Assembly: GCA_934099115.1 (NCBI GenBank)
Contig: CAKOPK010000002.1
Location: 38,282 to 102,281, forward strand
Length of the DNA stretch: 64,000 nucleotides
Direction of reading: 5' to 3'
Source: an uncultured Bacilli bacterium
Lineage (GTDB): Bacteria; Bacillota_I; Bacilli_A; RF39; UBA660
Shown here: piece by piece, positions 36,098-44,135 of the stretch
How positions within the stretch are numbered: position 1 is the first letter of the stretch
Layout: each line of letters begins with the position of its first letter
Program-made: the position numbers and the translations under genes
Notes under the pieces: generated by a model
What the model saw: the letters and a program-made list of their open reading frames with translations, nothing else
The model's database searches: none
What the model was told of the DNA's origin: nothing

Positions 36098-36532
36098 ATG
36101 AATTACGGTGATAAATTAAAAGAACTTAGAGAAAATGCTAGTCTAAGTTTACAAGATGTTTCAAAAATACTTGGCCTAGAAAAAGATACTTATGGTAAAT
36201 TTGAAAGAGAATACACTACTATTCCTATTAAACATTTAAATACATTATGTGATTACTTTAAAGTGTCTTTTGATTATATTTTTGGTTTTACTAGTATTTT
36301 GCAATATAAAAATATAGGTGAGATTGATAAAAAAACATCTGGTCTTCGTTTAAAAGAATTACGTAAAAATAAACATCTTACTCAACAAGAGCTTGCTGAT
36401 ATTTTAGGTTGTTCTTATGGAACAATCGCTGGTTATGAAATTGGAAGATATTTAATTGCTACCCCTTTTCTTTACACCATATGTAAAAAATATAATATTA
36501 GTGCTGATTATTTACTTGGAAAAATAAGCTAA
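36098..36532 (+). CDS. Double-HTH XRE-type regulator 1
   Basis: About 144 aa with two helix-turn-helix domains of the Cro/C1 type. The first (1-65; LKELRENASLSLQDVSKIL) is followed by IPIKHLNTLCDYFKVSFDYIFGF. The second (82-144; LRLKELRKNKHLTQQELADILGC) ends FLYTICKKYNISADYLLGKI. Start at ATG 36098 with GGTGAATTT upstream; an in-frame ATG twenty codons earlier lies in promoter sequence. It is divergent from paralogue 3 and presumably binds the shared intergenic region (inference). About 50% identical by eye to the regulator at 57808. Confidence 0.85.
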   Translation: MNYGDKLKELRENASLSLQDVSKILGLEKDTYGKFEREYTTIPIKHLNTLCDYFKVSFDYIFGFTSILQYKNIGEIDKKTSGLRLKELRKNKHLTQQELADILGCSYGTIAGYEIGRYLIATPFLYTICKKYNISADYLLGKIS

Positions 36533-36555
36533 AAAAATAGAGATTTAATCTCTAC
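36530..36555. terminator. Bidirectional terminator after regulator 1
   Basis: TAGAGAT-TTA-ATCTCTA, with A-run before and T-rich sequence after, between convergent genes. Confidence 0.7.
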
Positions 36556-36769
36556 TAATAATATAATATATAACTGGTTCTCCTAATACTGCTTTATAAT
36601 AATGGCACTTTGATATATTTTCTGGTAAATCCTCGCTTTTTCCAGAATAGATTATTTCTTCATGTTCATGATTATTATTTGTTATATCATCTAAATTAGT
36701 TAATATTACTTTTAAAGATATTCTATTGGGATACCCTATTATTCCATAATCTTTAATCTCTACTTTCAT
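36545..36769 (-). CDS. Hypothetical protein, 74 aa
   Basis: Not recognised. The sequence alternates beta-like segments (MKVEIKDYGIIGYPNRISLKVILT, EPVIYYIISRD) with a His/Asn/Glu-rich loop, and has no TM. ATG follows AGAGGTAAAA. It is flanked by terminators on both sides, so it is likely monocistronic. Confidence 0.55.
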   Translation of the reverse strand: MKVEIKDYGIIGYPNRISLKVILTNLDDITNNNHEHEEIIYSGKSEDLPENISKCHYYKAVLGEPVIYYIISRD

Positions 36770-36786
36770 TTTTACCTCTTTTCATT

Positions 36787-36815
36787 TTAAAAGAAGAATT
36801 CTATTTTATTCTTCT
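36787..36815 (-). terminator. Terminator of the era operon
   Basis: AGAAGAAT / ATTCTTCT arms followed by T on the minus strand, overlapping the yqzL stop codon. Confidence 0.65.
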
Positions 36816-36898
36816 TCTTTTTCTATACGTTTATATTCTAAGTAATCTTCTACTTTTCCGGATTTTTTAAATCTTTGCCATGCTTCCTTTTTATTCAT
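36806..36898 (-). CDS. yqzL: YqzL-like mini protein (30 aa)
   Basis: MNKKEAWQRFKKSGKVEDYL followed by EYKRIEKEEE. The W-x-x-F-x-x-[ST]-G-x-V-x-D-Y-L-x-Y-K pattern is the YqzL family, small proteins found beside era/recO in Bacillota. Here it directly follows era in transcription order, which supports it. The SD is AAAGGTGAAG. Function unknown. Confidence 0.75.
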   Translation of the reverse strand: MNKKEAWQRFKKSGKVEDYLEYKRIEKEEE

Positions 36899-36951
36899 TT
36901 TCTTCACCTTTCTAATTCTATTATGTGAAGCGATTATTTTTTTTATTCAAA

Positions 36952-37833
36952 TTAATAATCTAAAAATCCTAATTCTTTAATATATCTTTCTTTATCTTTC
37001 CAGCCTGAGACAGTTTTTACATATAATTCTAAATAAACTTTTTTGCCAAGCATACTTTCTAATTCTAGTCTTGCTTCTGTTCCTATAAGTTTTAGTCTTT
37101 CCCCTTTTTTGCCTATTATAATTTTTTTAATTGTATCACGGTCAACAATTATATCTACATGAATTTCAATTAAATCTTTCTTTTCTTCAAAAAACACAGT
37201 ATGACATGTAAGACTATGAGGGATTTCCTCTACTGTGACATTAAATAACTTTTCACGAACAATTTCACTAATCATGAAATATTTACTATTACTTGTTGTC
37301 ATATCTTCTGGGAAATATCTAATTTCATCTTTTAGGTATTTCTTAATAACGTCTATTAAATGATTTGTATTATCATGAGTCATAGCAGATACTGGTACTA
37401 TTTCAGCGAATGGATATAAATCTTTATACTCAGTTATATTATATAAAATATCTTCGTTTGTTATTTTATCAATTTTATTTAAAACAAGTATTACAGGAGA
37501 TTCTGTTTTCTTTAAAACATCTAAGATAAATTTATCCCCTGGACCTAAACCAGTAGAAGCATCTACTACAAATAGTATACAGTCAATATCTTTTACTAAA
37601 GACATCGCTTGTTTATTTGTTACTTTTCCTAGTTTATTCATTGGTCTTATTATACCAGGAGTATCCATGAATACTATTTGATAATCTTTTTCATTGTAGA
37701 TACCTTGGATAATATTTCTGGTTGTTCCCGCTACTTTAGATGTAATTGCTATTTTTTCATTAATTAAAGTATTTAAAAGAGTAGATTTTCCTACATTGGG
37801 ACGACCTATTAAACTAACAAAACCACTTTTCAT
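36952..37833 (-). CDS. era: GTPase Era
   Basis: 293 aa. G1 GRPNVGKSTLLN, G2 Thr region (TTRNIIQG), G3 DTPGI, G4 NKID and G5 SAMT are followed by a KH domain with IIGKKGERLKLIG. It binds the 3' end of 16S rRNA in 30S assembly. In the same operon as ybeY and dgkA, as in Bacillus. Confidence 0.96.
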   Translation of the reverse strand: MKSGFVSLIGRPNVGKSTLLNTLINEKIAITSKVAGTTRNIIQGIYNEKDYQIVFMDTPGIIRPMNKLGKVTNKQAMSLVKDIDCILFVVDASTGLGPGDKFILDVLKKTESPVILVLNKIDKITNEDILYNITEYKDLYPFAEIVPVSAMTHDNTNHLIDVIKKYLKDEIRYFPEDMTTSNSKYFMISEIVREKLFNVTVEEIPHSLTCHTVFFEEKKDLIEIHVDIIVDRDTIKKIIIGKKGERLKLIGTEARLELESMLGKKVYLELYVKTVSGWKDKERYIKELGFLDY

Positions 37834-37845
37834 TTTTCTTACCTC

Positions 37846-38271
37846 CTATAACATTTTAAATATTTCCATAAAATATGGGCCAAATACAAATAAGCTTATT
37901 ACAATAGAAACAATGGCCATAACAAAACTAGCTGCAGAACCACAATCTTTGGCTATCTTAGCTAAGGGATGAATTTTGGTTGTTGTTAAATCTACTGCTG
38001 CTTCTATCGCCGTATTAATTAATTCTAAGGCTAGAATACTTCCTAACGCAATAAAAATAATTGCCCATTCCGATAGTCTTATTTGAAATATAATTCCTAA
38101 TACTACTGCTAGAATTGTACAAAAACCATGTAGCCATAAACTTTGTTCATAGCGATAAGCATAATATAAACCTTCTAAAGAATATTTAACACTCTTAAAG
38201 AAACGATTAATACCATAAACTTTTACTGCTTCTCTATTAAATTCTTGATTATCTTGTGATTCCTTCTTCAT
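37846..38271 (-). CDS. dgkA: Diacylglycerol/undecaprenol kinase (DgkA family)
   Basis: 141 aa with three TM helices. ELINTAIEAAVDL is the conserved active-site helix, and YAYRYEQSLWLHG precedes TM1. Gram-positive members phosphorylate undecaprenol. The start lies within the ybeY end (23-base overlap), indicating coupling. N-terminal about 20 residues are an extra hydrophilic leader. Confidence 0.93.
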   Translation of the reverse strand: MKKESQDNQEFNREAVKVYGINRFFKSVKYSLEGLYYAYRYEQSLWLHGFCTILAVVLGIIFQIRLSEWAIIFIALGSILALELINTAIEAAVDLTTTKIHPLAKIAKDCGSAASFVMAIVSIVISLFVFGPYFMEIFKML

Positions 38272-38692
38272 TTAATATCACTTCCTGTAATGCAAACATC
38301 TCTACTTCATCTTCTTTTTCCATATGGTCATAACCTAATAAATGTAATAAACCATGAACTGTTAAAAACGATAATTCCCTTTTTATAGAATGACCATATT
38401 CTTCTGCTTGTTCTATCATTCTAGGAATACATATATATATATCACCTAAAACTCTAGTATTATTATACAATAAATCTTTAGTATCTTCAAATGCAAAAGA
38501 TATTACATCTGTAACTCTATCAATTCCACGGTAGGTTTTATTTAATTCATGAATTTTTTCTTCATCAACAAATATAATAGAGAATACTGCATTTTTAACA
38601 TTTTCTTCTTTTAATGTCCTTTTAATTACTTTATTTAAATAATCATATTTAAAGTCTACACCATATAAATCATTTATTTCATACTCTCTCAT
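38249..38692 (-). CDS. ybeY: Endoribonuclease YbeY
   Basis: 147 aa. The zinc site HGLLHLLGYDH (H-x3-H-x5-H) and the core TDVISFAFED plus LGDIYICIPR are present. It processes the 3' end of 16S rRNA. Its ATG overlaps the VanZ stop by four bases. Confidence 0.96.
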   Translation of the reverse strand: MREYEINDLYGVDFKYDYLNKVIKRTLKEENVKNAVFSIIFVDEEKIHELNKTYRGIDRVTDVISFAFEDTKDLLYNNTRVLGDIYICIPRMIEQAEEYGHSIKRELSFLTVHGLLHLLGYDHMEKEDEVEMFALQEVILNEEGITR

Positions 38693-39270
38693 ATTGTAAT
38701 TACTCCCATAATGCTTAATAAATAGAATATCATAAGTGCTAAAATAATAAAACAGATGATATTATAAAATAAGTCTTTAGCAAATATTCCTGGTAAATAC
38801 TTCTTTATAGCATTTAAAGCTACATATAATAAGAAACCAATTATAGAGCCTAAAGCATTTAAAATAATATCGTCAACATCAAAGCTTCTACCAATACATA
38901 ATTGAACAAATTCCACTGTAGATGAAGAAATGATACTTACTAATAATATTGGTAATATACGTTTTGGTTTTATATAAGTAGATATAAAATAGCCAAATGG
39001 AATAAACATTACTATATTTCCAATAACATTAAAATAAAAGTTTTGACTGCCAATTGGATAACGAAATATCTCTGTAAAGGGAACTAAATTATAGCCACTT
39101 ACATGATTTAGTTCACTTCTAGTTAATAATTCATATAATAATAAAATATAAATTATAAATAATAAATTAGAAAATTCTTTATAAAAAACTAGGCGTTCAT
39201 TGTTGGAACGAATGGCCGCTACTCTAACACTTGCTAATACTACTAGAAAGATTGTTAGCATAGGCCACAT
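38689..39270 (-). CDS. VanZ-like membrane protein
   Basis: About 193 aa with five or six TM helices. GNIVMFIPFGYFIS, VEFVQLCIGRSFDVDDIILNALGSIIG is the VanZ family signature. I favour the ATG at 39268-39270, just past the yqfD stop and right before TM1; a GTG 18 codons upstream would overlap yqfD by about 50 bases. VanZ-like proteins affect glycopeptide susceptibility or are spore-associated in some species; role here unknown. It occupies the place of phoH-pgpH in the Bacillus operon. Confidence 0.85.
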   Translation of the reverse strand: MWPMLTIFLVVLASVRVAAIRSNNERLVFYKEFSNLLFIIYILLLYELLTRSELNHVSGYNLVPFTEIFRYPIGSQNFYFNVIGNIVMFIPFGYFISTYIKPKRILPILLVSIISSSTVEFVQLCIGRSFDVDDIILNALGSIIGFLLYVALNAIKKYLPGIFAKDLFYNIICFIILALMIFYLLSIMGVITI

Positions 39271-39274
39271 ATTA

Positions 39275-40462
39275 TTAATTGATTCCTTTATTATCTCCAT
39301 TATTGTTTGCATCATTTGTACCACGTTCCGTTTCTATATTATAATATTCTACAACCCCAACTTGTTCTTTTACTGCAAAAAACATAACTATATTTAACTT
39401 ACCATTATTTACACTTTTTTTCAATACTTTTTCGTTTATTATATTAGCAATTTCAATTTTATTTGTTTTTAATTTCTCATAAATAGTCTCTTTTGCTTTT
39501 TCTAAAGCTTCTTCTTCTGTATATGTTTTTATTTCTTTTGTTATTTCATATTCTTTTACTAAATAAAATTCATTATTTAGGATATTTAATAAAGGAATAT
39601 ATTCTTTTTCACTTGTCTTTACTCTGCTTCTTAAAATAGAGGTAACTTTTCCATTCTTTTTATGACTAAAATTATAACGCATTTTACCTGTTCTTTTAAT
39701 ATCTGCATACTCTAGGGGATAACTAGCACTAACGGTATACCATACTTCAGCATATACTTCCCCATTTGCACAAACATTATTTTTAACTTCTTCATTTAAT
39801 TTTACTTCGCCACTTATTAGAATATCGCCTTTATTAACATAATCCCCTATATGAACTAAAGATACACCTTTTTTGGTTAAAAGACTACGGATAATTCCTG
39901 ATTTACTGGCTACTATATGACAAGTGCCATATTCTTCTTTTGGAGTATTTATAATTCTTTGTTCGACACGGACATTGATAACCATGCCTTCTACATCTAT
40001 TTCTAACCATTCAATTCTATCTTTATACTCTTCTTTGATACTTTCTATTATATTTTCATATTCTTGATAGCTTTTTTTAAAAGTTAGTCTTTCTACGCCT
40101 CTTTCTCTTAAAGCACTTTCTAATAATTCTCTTATTTCTTTGTTTTCATGAATAATATTAACATCTATGATTACTCTTGATAAAACAAAAAAAAGACATA
40201 TACCAAAAATAATACTACTTATATATAATAAATTTTTTTGAAGTTTCTTTTTTATTTTATAGTATCCTACTTCTTCTATTACCAAGACGTCTAAACTAAC
40301 TAAGTATTTCTTTATTTTTTTATAGTCTTTTAAAGAGACTTCACCCTCTATATAATCTTTTTGATAATTTATATTCTTAAGAGTTATTCCTAGTTCATTT
40401 AGTTTCATTAAACTTTTTGCTTGTCTACGGGAATTTAGGCGTACTTTAAGTATATGAGTCAT
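39275..40462 (-). CDS. yqfD: Sporulation protein YqfD
   Basis: 395 aa. An N-terminal cytosolic domain (1-85) is followed by one TM (about 90-110) and a long extracytoplasmic domain containing ISGEVKLNEEVKNNVCANGEVYAEVWYTVSA, as in YqfD of spore formers, where it is needed in the mother cell for engulfment-stage coat and channel functions. The N-terminus overlaps the yqfC end by four bases. A hydrophilic tail (RGTNDANNNGDNKGIN) is unusual. Confidence 0.9.
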   Translation of the reverse strand: MTHILKVRLNSRRQAKSLMKLNELGITLKNINYQKDYIEGEVSLKDYKKIKKYLVSLDVLVIEEVGYYKIKKKLQKNLLYISSIIFGICLFFVLSRVIIDVNIIHENKEIRELLESALRERGVERLTFKKSYQEYENIIESIKEEYKDRIEWLEIDVEGMVINVRVEQRIINTPKEEYGTCHIVASKSGIIRSLLTKKGVSLVHIGDYVNKGDILISGEVKLNEEVKNNVCANGEVYAEVWYTVSASYPLEYADIKRTGKMRYNFSHKKNGKVTSILRSRVKTSEKEYIPLLNILNNEFYLVKEYEITKEIKTYTEEEALEKAKETIYEKLKTNKIEIANIINEKVLKKSVNNGKLNIVMFFAVKEQVGVVEYYNIETERGTNDANNNGDNKGIN

Positions 40463-40701
40463 CGCAAAAACCTCATTTCTTTAATTATTCCTTTAATTAA
40501 TATTTCATGACGATCAAACTCTTTTACAACTAAATCTTCTCCCTTTATTTCTAAAGAAAAATCTTTTAACTTGATTTCAATTAAATTGGCACTTAGGCTT
40601 GTTAGAGATTCATAATAATATACATGAATGAAGTTTTTAAATAAATCGATATAATATTCTTGGTCCATTAAAAAATTCTCTAAGTTCTTTTTAATATGCA
40701 T
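40459..40701 (-). CDS. yqfC: YabP/YqfC family sporulation protein
   Basis: 80 aa. FIHVYYYESLTSLSANLIEIKLKDFSLEIKGEDLVV matches the YabP/YqfC fold. In Bacillus, yqfC and yqfD are mother-cell genes under sigma-E, whose own gene is in this window. ATG has AGAAGGAGAG upstream. Confidence 0.88.
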   Translation of the reverse strand: MHIKKNLENFLMDQEYYIDLFKNFIHVYYYESLTSLSANLIEIKLKDFSLEIKGEDLVVKEFDRHEILIKGIIKEMRFLR

Positions 40702-40740
40702 AGAATCTCTCCTTCTCTAAAGTTTATGCTTACTTAAATT

Positions 40741-40769
40741 AAAAAAAAACAACTTAATTATATAAGTTG
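40741..40769 (-). terminator. Terminator of the HD-domain gene
   Basis: CAACTTA / TAAGTTG stem followed by nine T on the minus strand. It overlaps the stop codon. Confidence 0.8.
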
Positions 40770-41305
40770 ACTCTTTTAAAGATAATTCTTCTGGTCTTTT
40801 TTTCTTCTACTACTTTGTCTGTTATCTTTGCATATGCATTTCTGCTAAAAACTTCATAAACACTACAAGCTTTATCAACTAGACACACTATTAGGCTTTC
40901 TCTATGTTTTGGAGGTGTAAATGTTAAAGGAAACATATGATGTAAGATTATTTCTTGTTCTAAATCATTTACATTAAAATCTTTTTTAGCGTTGTATAAA
41001 GCTATTTTAGGATGTATTCTTCCATGTAGGCCTACATTTCTTGTTGGTTTATATTTTGAGTGCCAATCATATAAGAAATAATCATGAAGAAGTGCTCCTC
41101 TTATTAATTCTTTTTCATGGACATTTATATGGAAAAATTTACTTAAGCGATAACTATAGTAAGCGACCGCGATAGAATGTAATAAACAACTTGTATTTCC
41201 ATGTTGAATATATCTATTCATCTTTAAATACTTCTTTTTTAAAATTACTTCACTTAAATAAGTTTTAAATACTAAATCTTCTACTTCTTTTTGTTTTATT
41301 TTCAT
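40754..41305 (-). CDS. HD-domain hydrolase
   Basis: 183 aa. Metal-binding H...HD...D motif: LLHSIAVAYYSYRL, LLHDYFLYDWHSK and later IILHHMFPL and CLVDKACSVYE. It is a family of small HD phosphohydrolases found singly in Bacillota; substrate unknown (nucleotide or phosphorylated metabolite likely). Own terminator; separated from pgsA by another terminator. Confidence 0.8.
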   Translation of the reverse strand: MKIKQKEVEDLVFKTYLSEVILKKKYLKMNRYIQHGNTSCLLHSIAVAYYSYRLSKFFHINVHEKELIRGALLHDYFLYDWHSKYKPTRNVGLHGRIHPKIALYNAKKDFNVNDLEQEIILHHMFPLTFTPPKHRESLIVCLVDKACSVYEVFSRNAYAKITDKVVEEKKTRRIIFKRVNLYN

Positions 41306-41380
41306 CTTTCAAAACTCCTAGAAACATTATATTACAATTTACTAAAAAAAGACAATATAAAATTTGTAATTATGTAAAAT

Positions 41381-41405
41381 AAAAATAACTAGTATTTACT
41401 AGTTA
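41381..41405 (-). terminator. Terminator of pgsA
   Basis: TAACTAGT / ACTAGTTA stem followed by five T on the minus strand; the 3' arm includes the end of the pgsA reading frame. Confidence 0.75.
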
Positions 41406-41996
41406 CTTAGTACTAAATGTACTTTTGGTATTGAAATAATATTCACAACCACTAATTACAGATAAAATGGTTGCTATAATAATTAGAGCATAACCTACAT
41501 TTATTCCTATTAATTCAAAGGGAATGTTATAAAACATAGTTAAAGCCATTCCTATCATCATACACATTGTTTTAGCTTTTCCTAAGTAAGATGCTGCGAC
41601 TACTTTTCCTTTTTTGCCACTAGCCATTTTGAAAGAATCTACGAAGATATCTCTAGTTATTATAATAACAGGAATTGCTATACTTATAAAACCATTATAG
41701 GCTAAAATTATTAATAAACCATTTACTAAAACTTTATCAGCGATAGCATCCATTACTTTGCCAAAATCAGTTACTAAGTTCCTACTTCTAGCAATATGTC
41801 CATCAATAAAATCGGTAACAGCGGCGATTACAAATAAAACACCTGCAATTATATATTTTAAATCTACTACTATTTTACCAGCAAAGATATAAGTTGGAAA
41901 ACTTATTCCTAAGTTATACCATGGAATCATAAGCATTATTAGAATAAAAATAGCTAAAATAATTCTTCCCATTGTTATTTTATTTGGTAAATTCAT
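41403..41996 (-). CDS. pgsA: CDP-diacylglycerol-glycerol-3-phosphate 3-phosphatidyltransferase
   Basis: 197 aa membrane enzyme making phosphatidylglycerol-phosphate. The CDP-alcohol phosphotransferase signature D-G-x2-A-R-x8-G-x3-D-x3-D appears as DFIDGHIARSRNLVTDFGKVMDAIADK. It has five or six TM helices. It lies 17 bases after the RodZ/YmfM-like gene, as in Bacillus. Confidence 0.95.
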   Translation of the reverse strand: MNLPNKITMGRIILAIFILIMLMIPWYNLGISFPTYIFAGKIVVDLKYIIAGVLFVIAAVTDFIDGHIARSRNLVTDFGKVMDAIADKVLVNGLLIILAYNGFISIAIPVIIITRDIFVDSFKMASGKKGKVVAASYLGKAKTMCMMIGMALTMFYNIPFELIGINVGYALIIIATILSVISGCEYYFNTKSTFSTK

Positions 41997-42012
41997 CTAT
42001 ATTCCCTACTTT

Positions 42013-42480
42013 CTAAATATTTGCATAACTAATGACATTGGTTATGCGACTATCAATTGTAATTTGTTTTACACTCCAAACAATTGCTAGTATTACTAAA
42101 AGAAAAATAATTAAATAGATCGCTATATAATAATTACGGCTATATTTTCTAAATTTTGTATAGGGACTCGCTATTTTGCTTGCTTCTTCTCTTGCCTCTT
42201 TTTTGGCTATTCTTTCAATTTCTTTAACAGGAATTTTAGAAGTATATTCAAACATATATTCATTGAAATCATCAATTAATTTTTCACTATCTAACCCTAA
42301 ATATTTAGAATAACTTGTAATGTATTCTTTTAGTTCAAATATGTCTTTGAAGCAACCGATTTTTCCTTCTTCAATATTTAAAAGAAAATTTTCTTTAATA
42401 TCTAAGTCTTCACTTGCTTCTTTAATACTAACCCCAGAAGTTTCTCTCGTTTCTTTTAATAAACTTCCTATACTTTCCAA
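42013..42480 (-). CDS. RodZ/YmfM-like HTH membrane protein
   Basis: 155 aa. The N-terminal HTH_25 domain (SIGSLLKETRETSGVSIKEASEDLDIKENFLLNIE) is followed by a charged linker, one TM helix (about 115-137) and only 18 external residues. RodZ anchors MreB to the membrane. The copy lacks the extended periplasmic domain of proteobacterial RodZ. Position before pgsA supports YmfM identity. Confidence 0.85.
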   Translation of the reverse strand: MESIGSLLKETRETSGVSIKEASEDLDIKENFLLNIEEGKIGCFKDIFELKEYITSYSKYLGLDSEKLIDDFNEYMFEYTSKIPVKEIERIAKKEAREEASKIASPYTKFRKYSRNYYIAIYLIIFLLVILAIVWSVKQITIDSRITNVISYANI

Positions 42481-42515
42481 GATTGTTTCACTCCTTTATA
42501 TTTTAAAAAATAAAA

Positions 42516-42876
42516 AATAATATTCATAAGCCACGTTCTGTTGCCCTTTTGGGCCCGCAAATATTTATCTACTAGTTTTACCTAGTCCCTTACGCCATTG
42601 TTATTCTTTTGTAAGAGCTCTCCTACCAAAATTTGGATTTCTCACTCGTGGGGTTTACCGCGTTCCATTTCCACCGTTTCCAGCCTGTACGTTACTATGG
42701 CACTTTACGAATACTAAGCCCATATCTTACGACTTAGAGCTTTTTTTCGCCGTTTGCATGTTTTGCAACCCTAAGTTATTTTTTCCTTAGGCACGAACTT
42801 TACAGTCATTTCAGAACTGTGTGAGCGTGGACTTTCCTCTACATATTCTTTATGCAGCATTTGCGCGAATATTATT
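42516..42876 (-). ncRNA. rnpB: RNase P RNA (class B)
   Basis: On the minus strand it has the conserved 5' core GTAGAGGAAAGTCCACGCTC, then GTTCGTGCCTAAGG, the universal GGAACGCGGTAAACCCCACG, AAATTTTGGTAGGAGAGC and the 3' ACAGAACGTGGCTTATGAAT. P1 is a 10-bp stem between 42867-42876 and 42516-42525, followed by a T-run that acts as terminator. Its 5' end overlaps the gpsB stop codon. It is the catalytic subunit for tRNA 5' maturation and fills the 390-base gap between gpsB and the RodZ-like gene. Confidence 0.95.
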
Positions 42877-43198
42877 CATATTTTCCAAAAACTACTTTTT
42901 CTAATTGACTAATCCTTCTTAATAAGTCAACATTATTTGTTGTGTTTTCGTTAGAAGATTCACTTGCTACCAATTGTTCACGAAGCGTTCTAATTTCTGC
43001 TTTAAGTTTGGCATTATCTTCTCTTAAATCTTTTATTTCACGTTCGCTTCTTTTAATGATATTGATAAATTCTGTGTAATCTCTTATTACCATGTCTAAA
43101 TATTTATCTACTTCTTGAGGTCTATAGCCTCTAGCATCTATCTTGAATTCTTTGTCTAATATCTCTTGCGGTGTCAAATAAATTTTATCACTATACAA
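42872..43198 (-). CDS. gpsB: Cell-cycle protein GpsB
   Basis: About 108 aa. The N-terminal DivIVA-like domain is KIYLTPQEILDKEFKIDARGYRPQEVDKYLD, followed by a coiled coil (SEREIKDLREDNAKLKAEIRTL) and C-terminal helix. It coordinates PBP1 localisation between septum and side wall. I take the TTG at 43196-43198 (preceded by GAGGAAG) as the start, since homologues begin with the equivalent of YSDKIYLT. A longer in-frame start at 43255 would use the T of the -35 box and translate the promoter. Confidence 0.9.
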   Translation of the reverse strand: MYSDKIYLTPQEILDKEFKIDARGYRPQEVDKYLDMVIRDYTEFINIIKRSEREIKDLREDNAKLKAEIRTLREQLVASESSNENTTNNVDLLRRISQLEKVVFGKYE

Positions 43199-43225
43199 TC
43201 TGACCACTTCCTCTAACTTGTCTTT

Positions 43226-43255
43226 ATTATATAAAATATTCGGGTATTTTGTCAA
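43226..43255 (-). promoter_or_regulatory. Sigma-A promoter of gpsB
   Basis: Minus strand TTGACA (43250-43255), 18-bp spacer, TATAAT (43226-43231): a consensus promoter about 25 bases ahead of the GpsB start. Confidence 0.85.
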
Positions 43256-43271
43256 TGTGTAGTTTCATTTT

Positions 43272-43394
43272 TTATTTTGGGGCCTTTTTTGTTTTCTTCT
43301 TTTTAGTATTTTTTAAGATATTGTATACCTCTAAATCTAGAGATGCTTCATTTACAACTTTTAATAAATCTGTAATTAATAATGTATCTTTCAT
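43272..43394 (-). CDS. Possible 40-aa basic protein
   Basis: ATG at 43392-43394 after an AAAGGAAAATA SD. Protein MKDTLLITDLLKVVNEASLD then LEVYNILKNTKKKKTKKAPK. It has an amphipathic helix and a Lys-rich tail, no recognised family. A shared 28-bp element (43444-43471) lies about 50 bases upstream. The reverse complement carries no better-supported ORF. Tentative. Confidence 0.45.
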   Translation of the reverse strand: MKDTLLITDLLKVVNEASLDLEVYNILKNTKKKKTKKAPK

Positions 43395-43443
43395 GCTTAT
43401 TTTCCTTTCTTTTCTAAATCATAACAAATATTTAAAATTATTT

Positions 43444-43471
43444 CATTATATTCGACAAAACTTGCCAAAAG
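43444..43471. promoter_or_regulatory. 28-bp element with Spo0A-box core
   Basis: Contains TTTTGTCGAA on the minus strand, next to TATAATG. 24 of 28 bases match 14979-15006. It lies between the small gene at 43272 and recU, so it could serve either. Confidence 0.4.
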
Positions 43472-43556
43472 TTATTCGTAAATCTATAGTAAATTTTTAG
43501 GGAGAAGTCTAGATATTTAAAAATATATATAGTATAATTATTTTAGGTGATTCGTA

Positions 43557-44135
43557 ATGAAATATCCTGGTAATATTCATAAAGAATATAAAAAAGTAAT
43601 CAATTATAAAAATAGAGGTATGGAACTGGAGCATTTAATTAATGATGCTTGTAAATATTATTTAGAAAAAAATATTGCAGTTATTTATAAGAAACCAACA
43701 CCTATAGGAGTTGTTGATGTTGATTATAAAAATGGTGCTATTATTAAAAAAGCTTTCTTTAAAGAACCATCTACTCTAGATTATAATGGTATATATAAAG
43801 GTATGTATATAGAATTTGATGCAAAAGAATGTAAGAATAAAACTTCTTTTCCCTTAAGTAATATTCATGAGCATCAAATAAAACATATTGATAATATATT
43901 AAGACATGGTGGTATTGCTTTTTTAATTATAGAGATGAATGATGAGTATTTATTATATAAGGGTGAAGATTTATTAGATTTTATTCATAATAATGAAAGA
44001 AAGAGTATTCCTTATGATATACTTTATAGTAAGAGTACTGTTTTAAATTATAACTATATGATTGGTATTGATTTTATTAAAGGAATAGAAATTGCTTATA
44101 AAGGAGTTGGTTGGAATGAAAGTACCAAAAATTAA
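43557..44135 (+). CDS. recU: Holliday-junction resolvase RecU
   Basis: 192 aa. YPGNIHKEYKKVINYKNRGMELEHLIN, then PTPIGVVDVDY, YIEFDAKECKNKTSFPLSNI (E-x-K/E catalytic block) and HEHQIKHI are the RecU motifs. It cleaves four-way junctions in recombination and chromosome segregation. The recU-ponA order is standard in Bacilli. A TATAAT-like -10 (AGTATAATTA, about 43530) precedes a GGTGATTCGTA SD. Confidence 0.92.
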   Translation: MKYPGNIHKEYKKVINYKNRGMELEHLINDACKYYLEKNIAVIYKKPTPIGVVDVDYKNGAIIKKAFFKEPSTLDYNGIYKGMYIEFDAKECKNKTSFPLSNIHEHQIKHIDNILRHGGIAFLIIEMNDEYLLYKGEDLLDFIHNNERKSIPYDILYSKSTVLNYNYMIGIDFIKGIEIAYKGVGWNESTKN

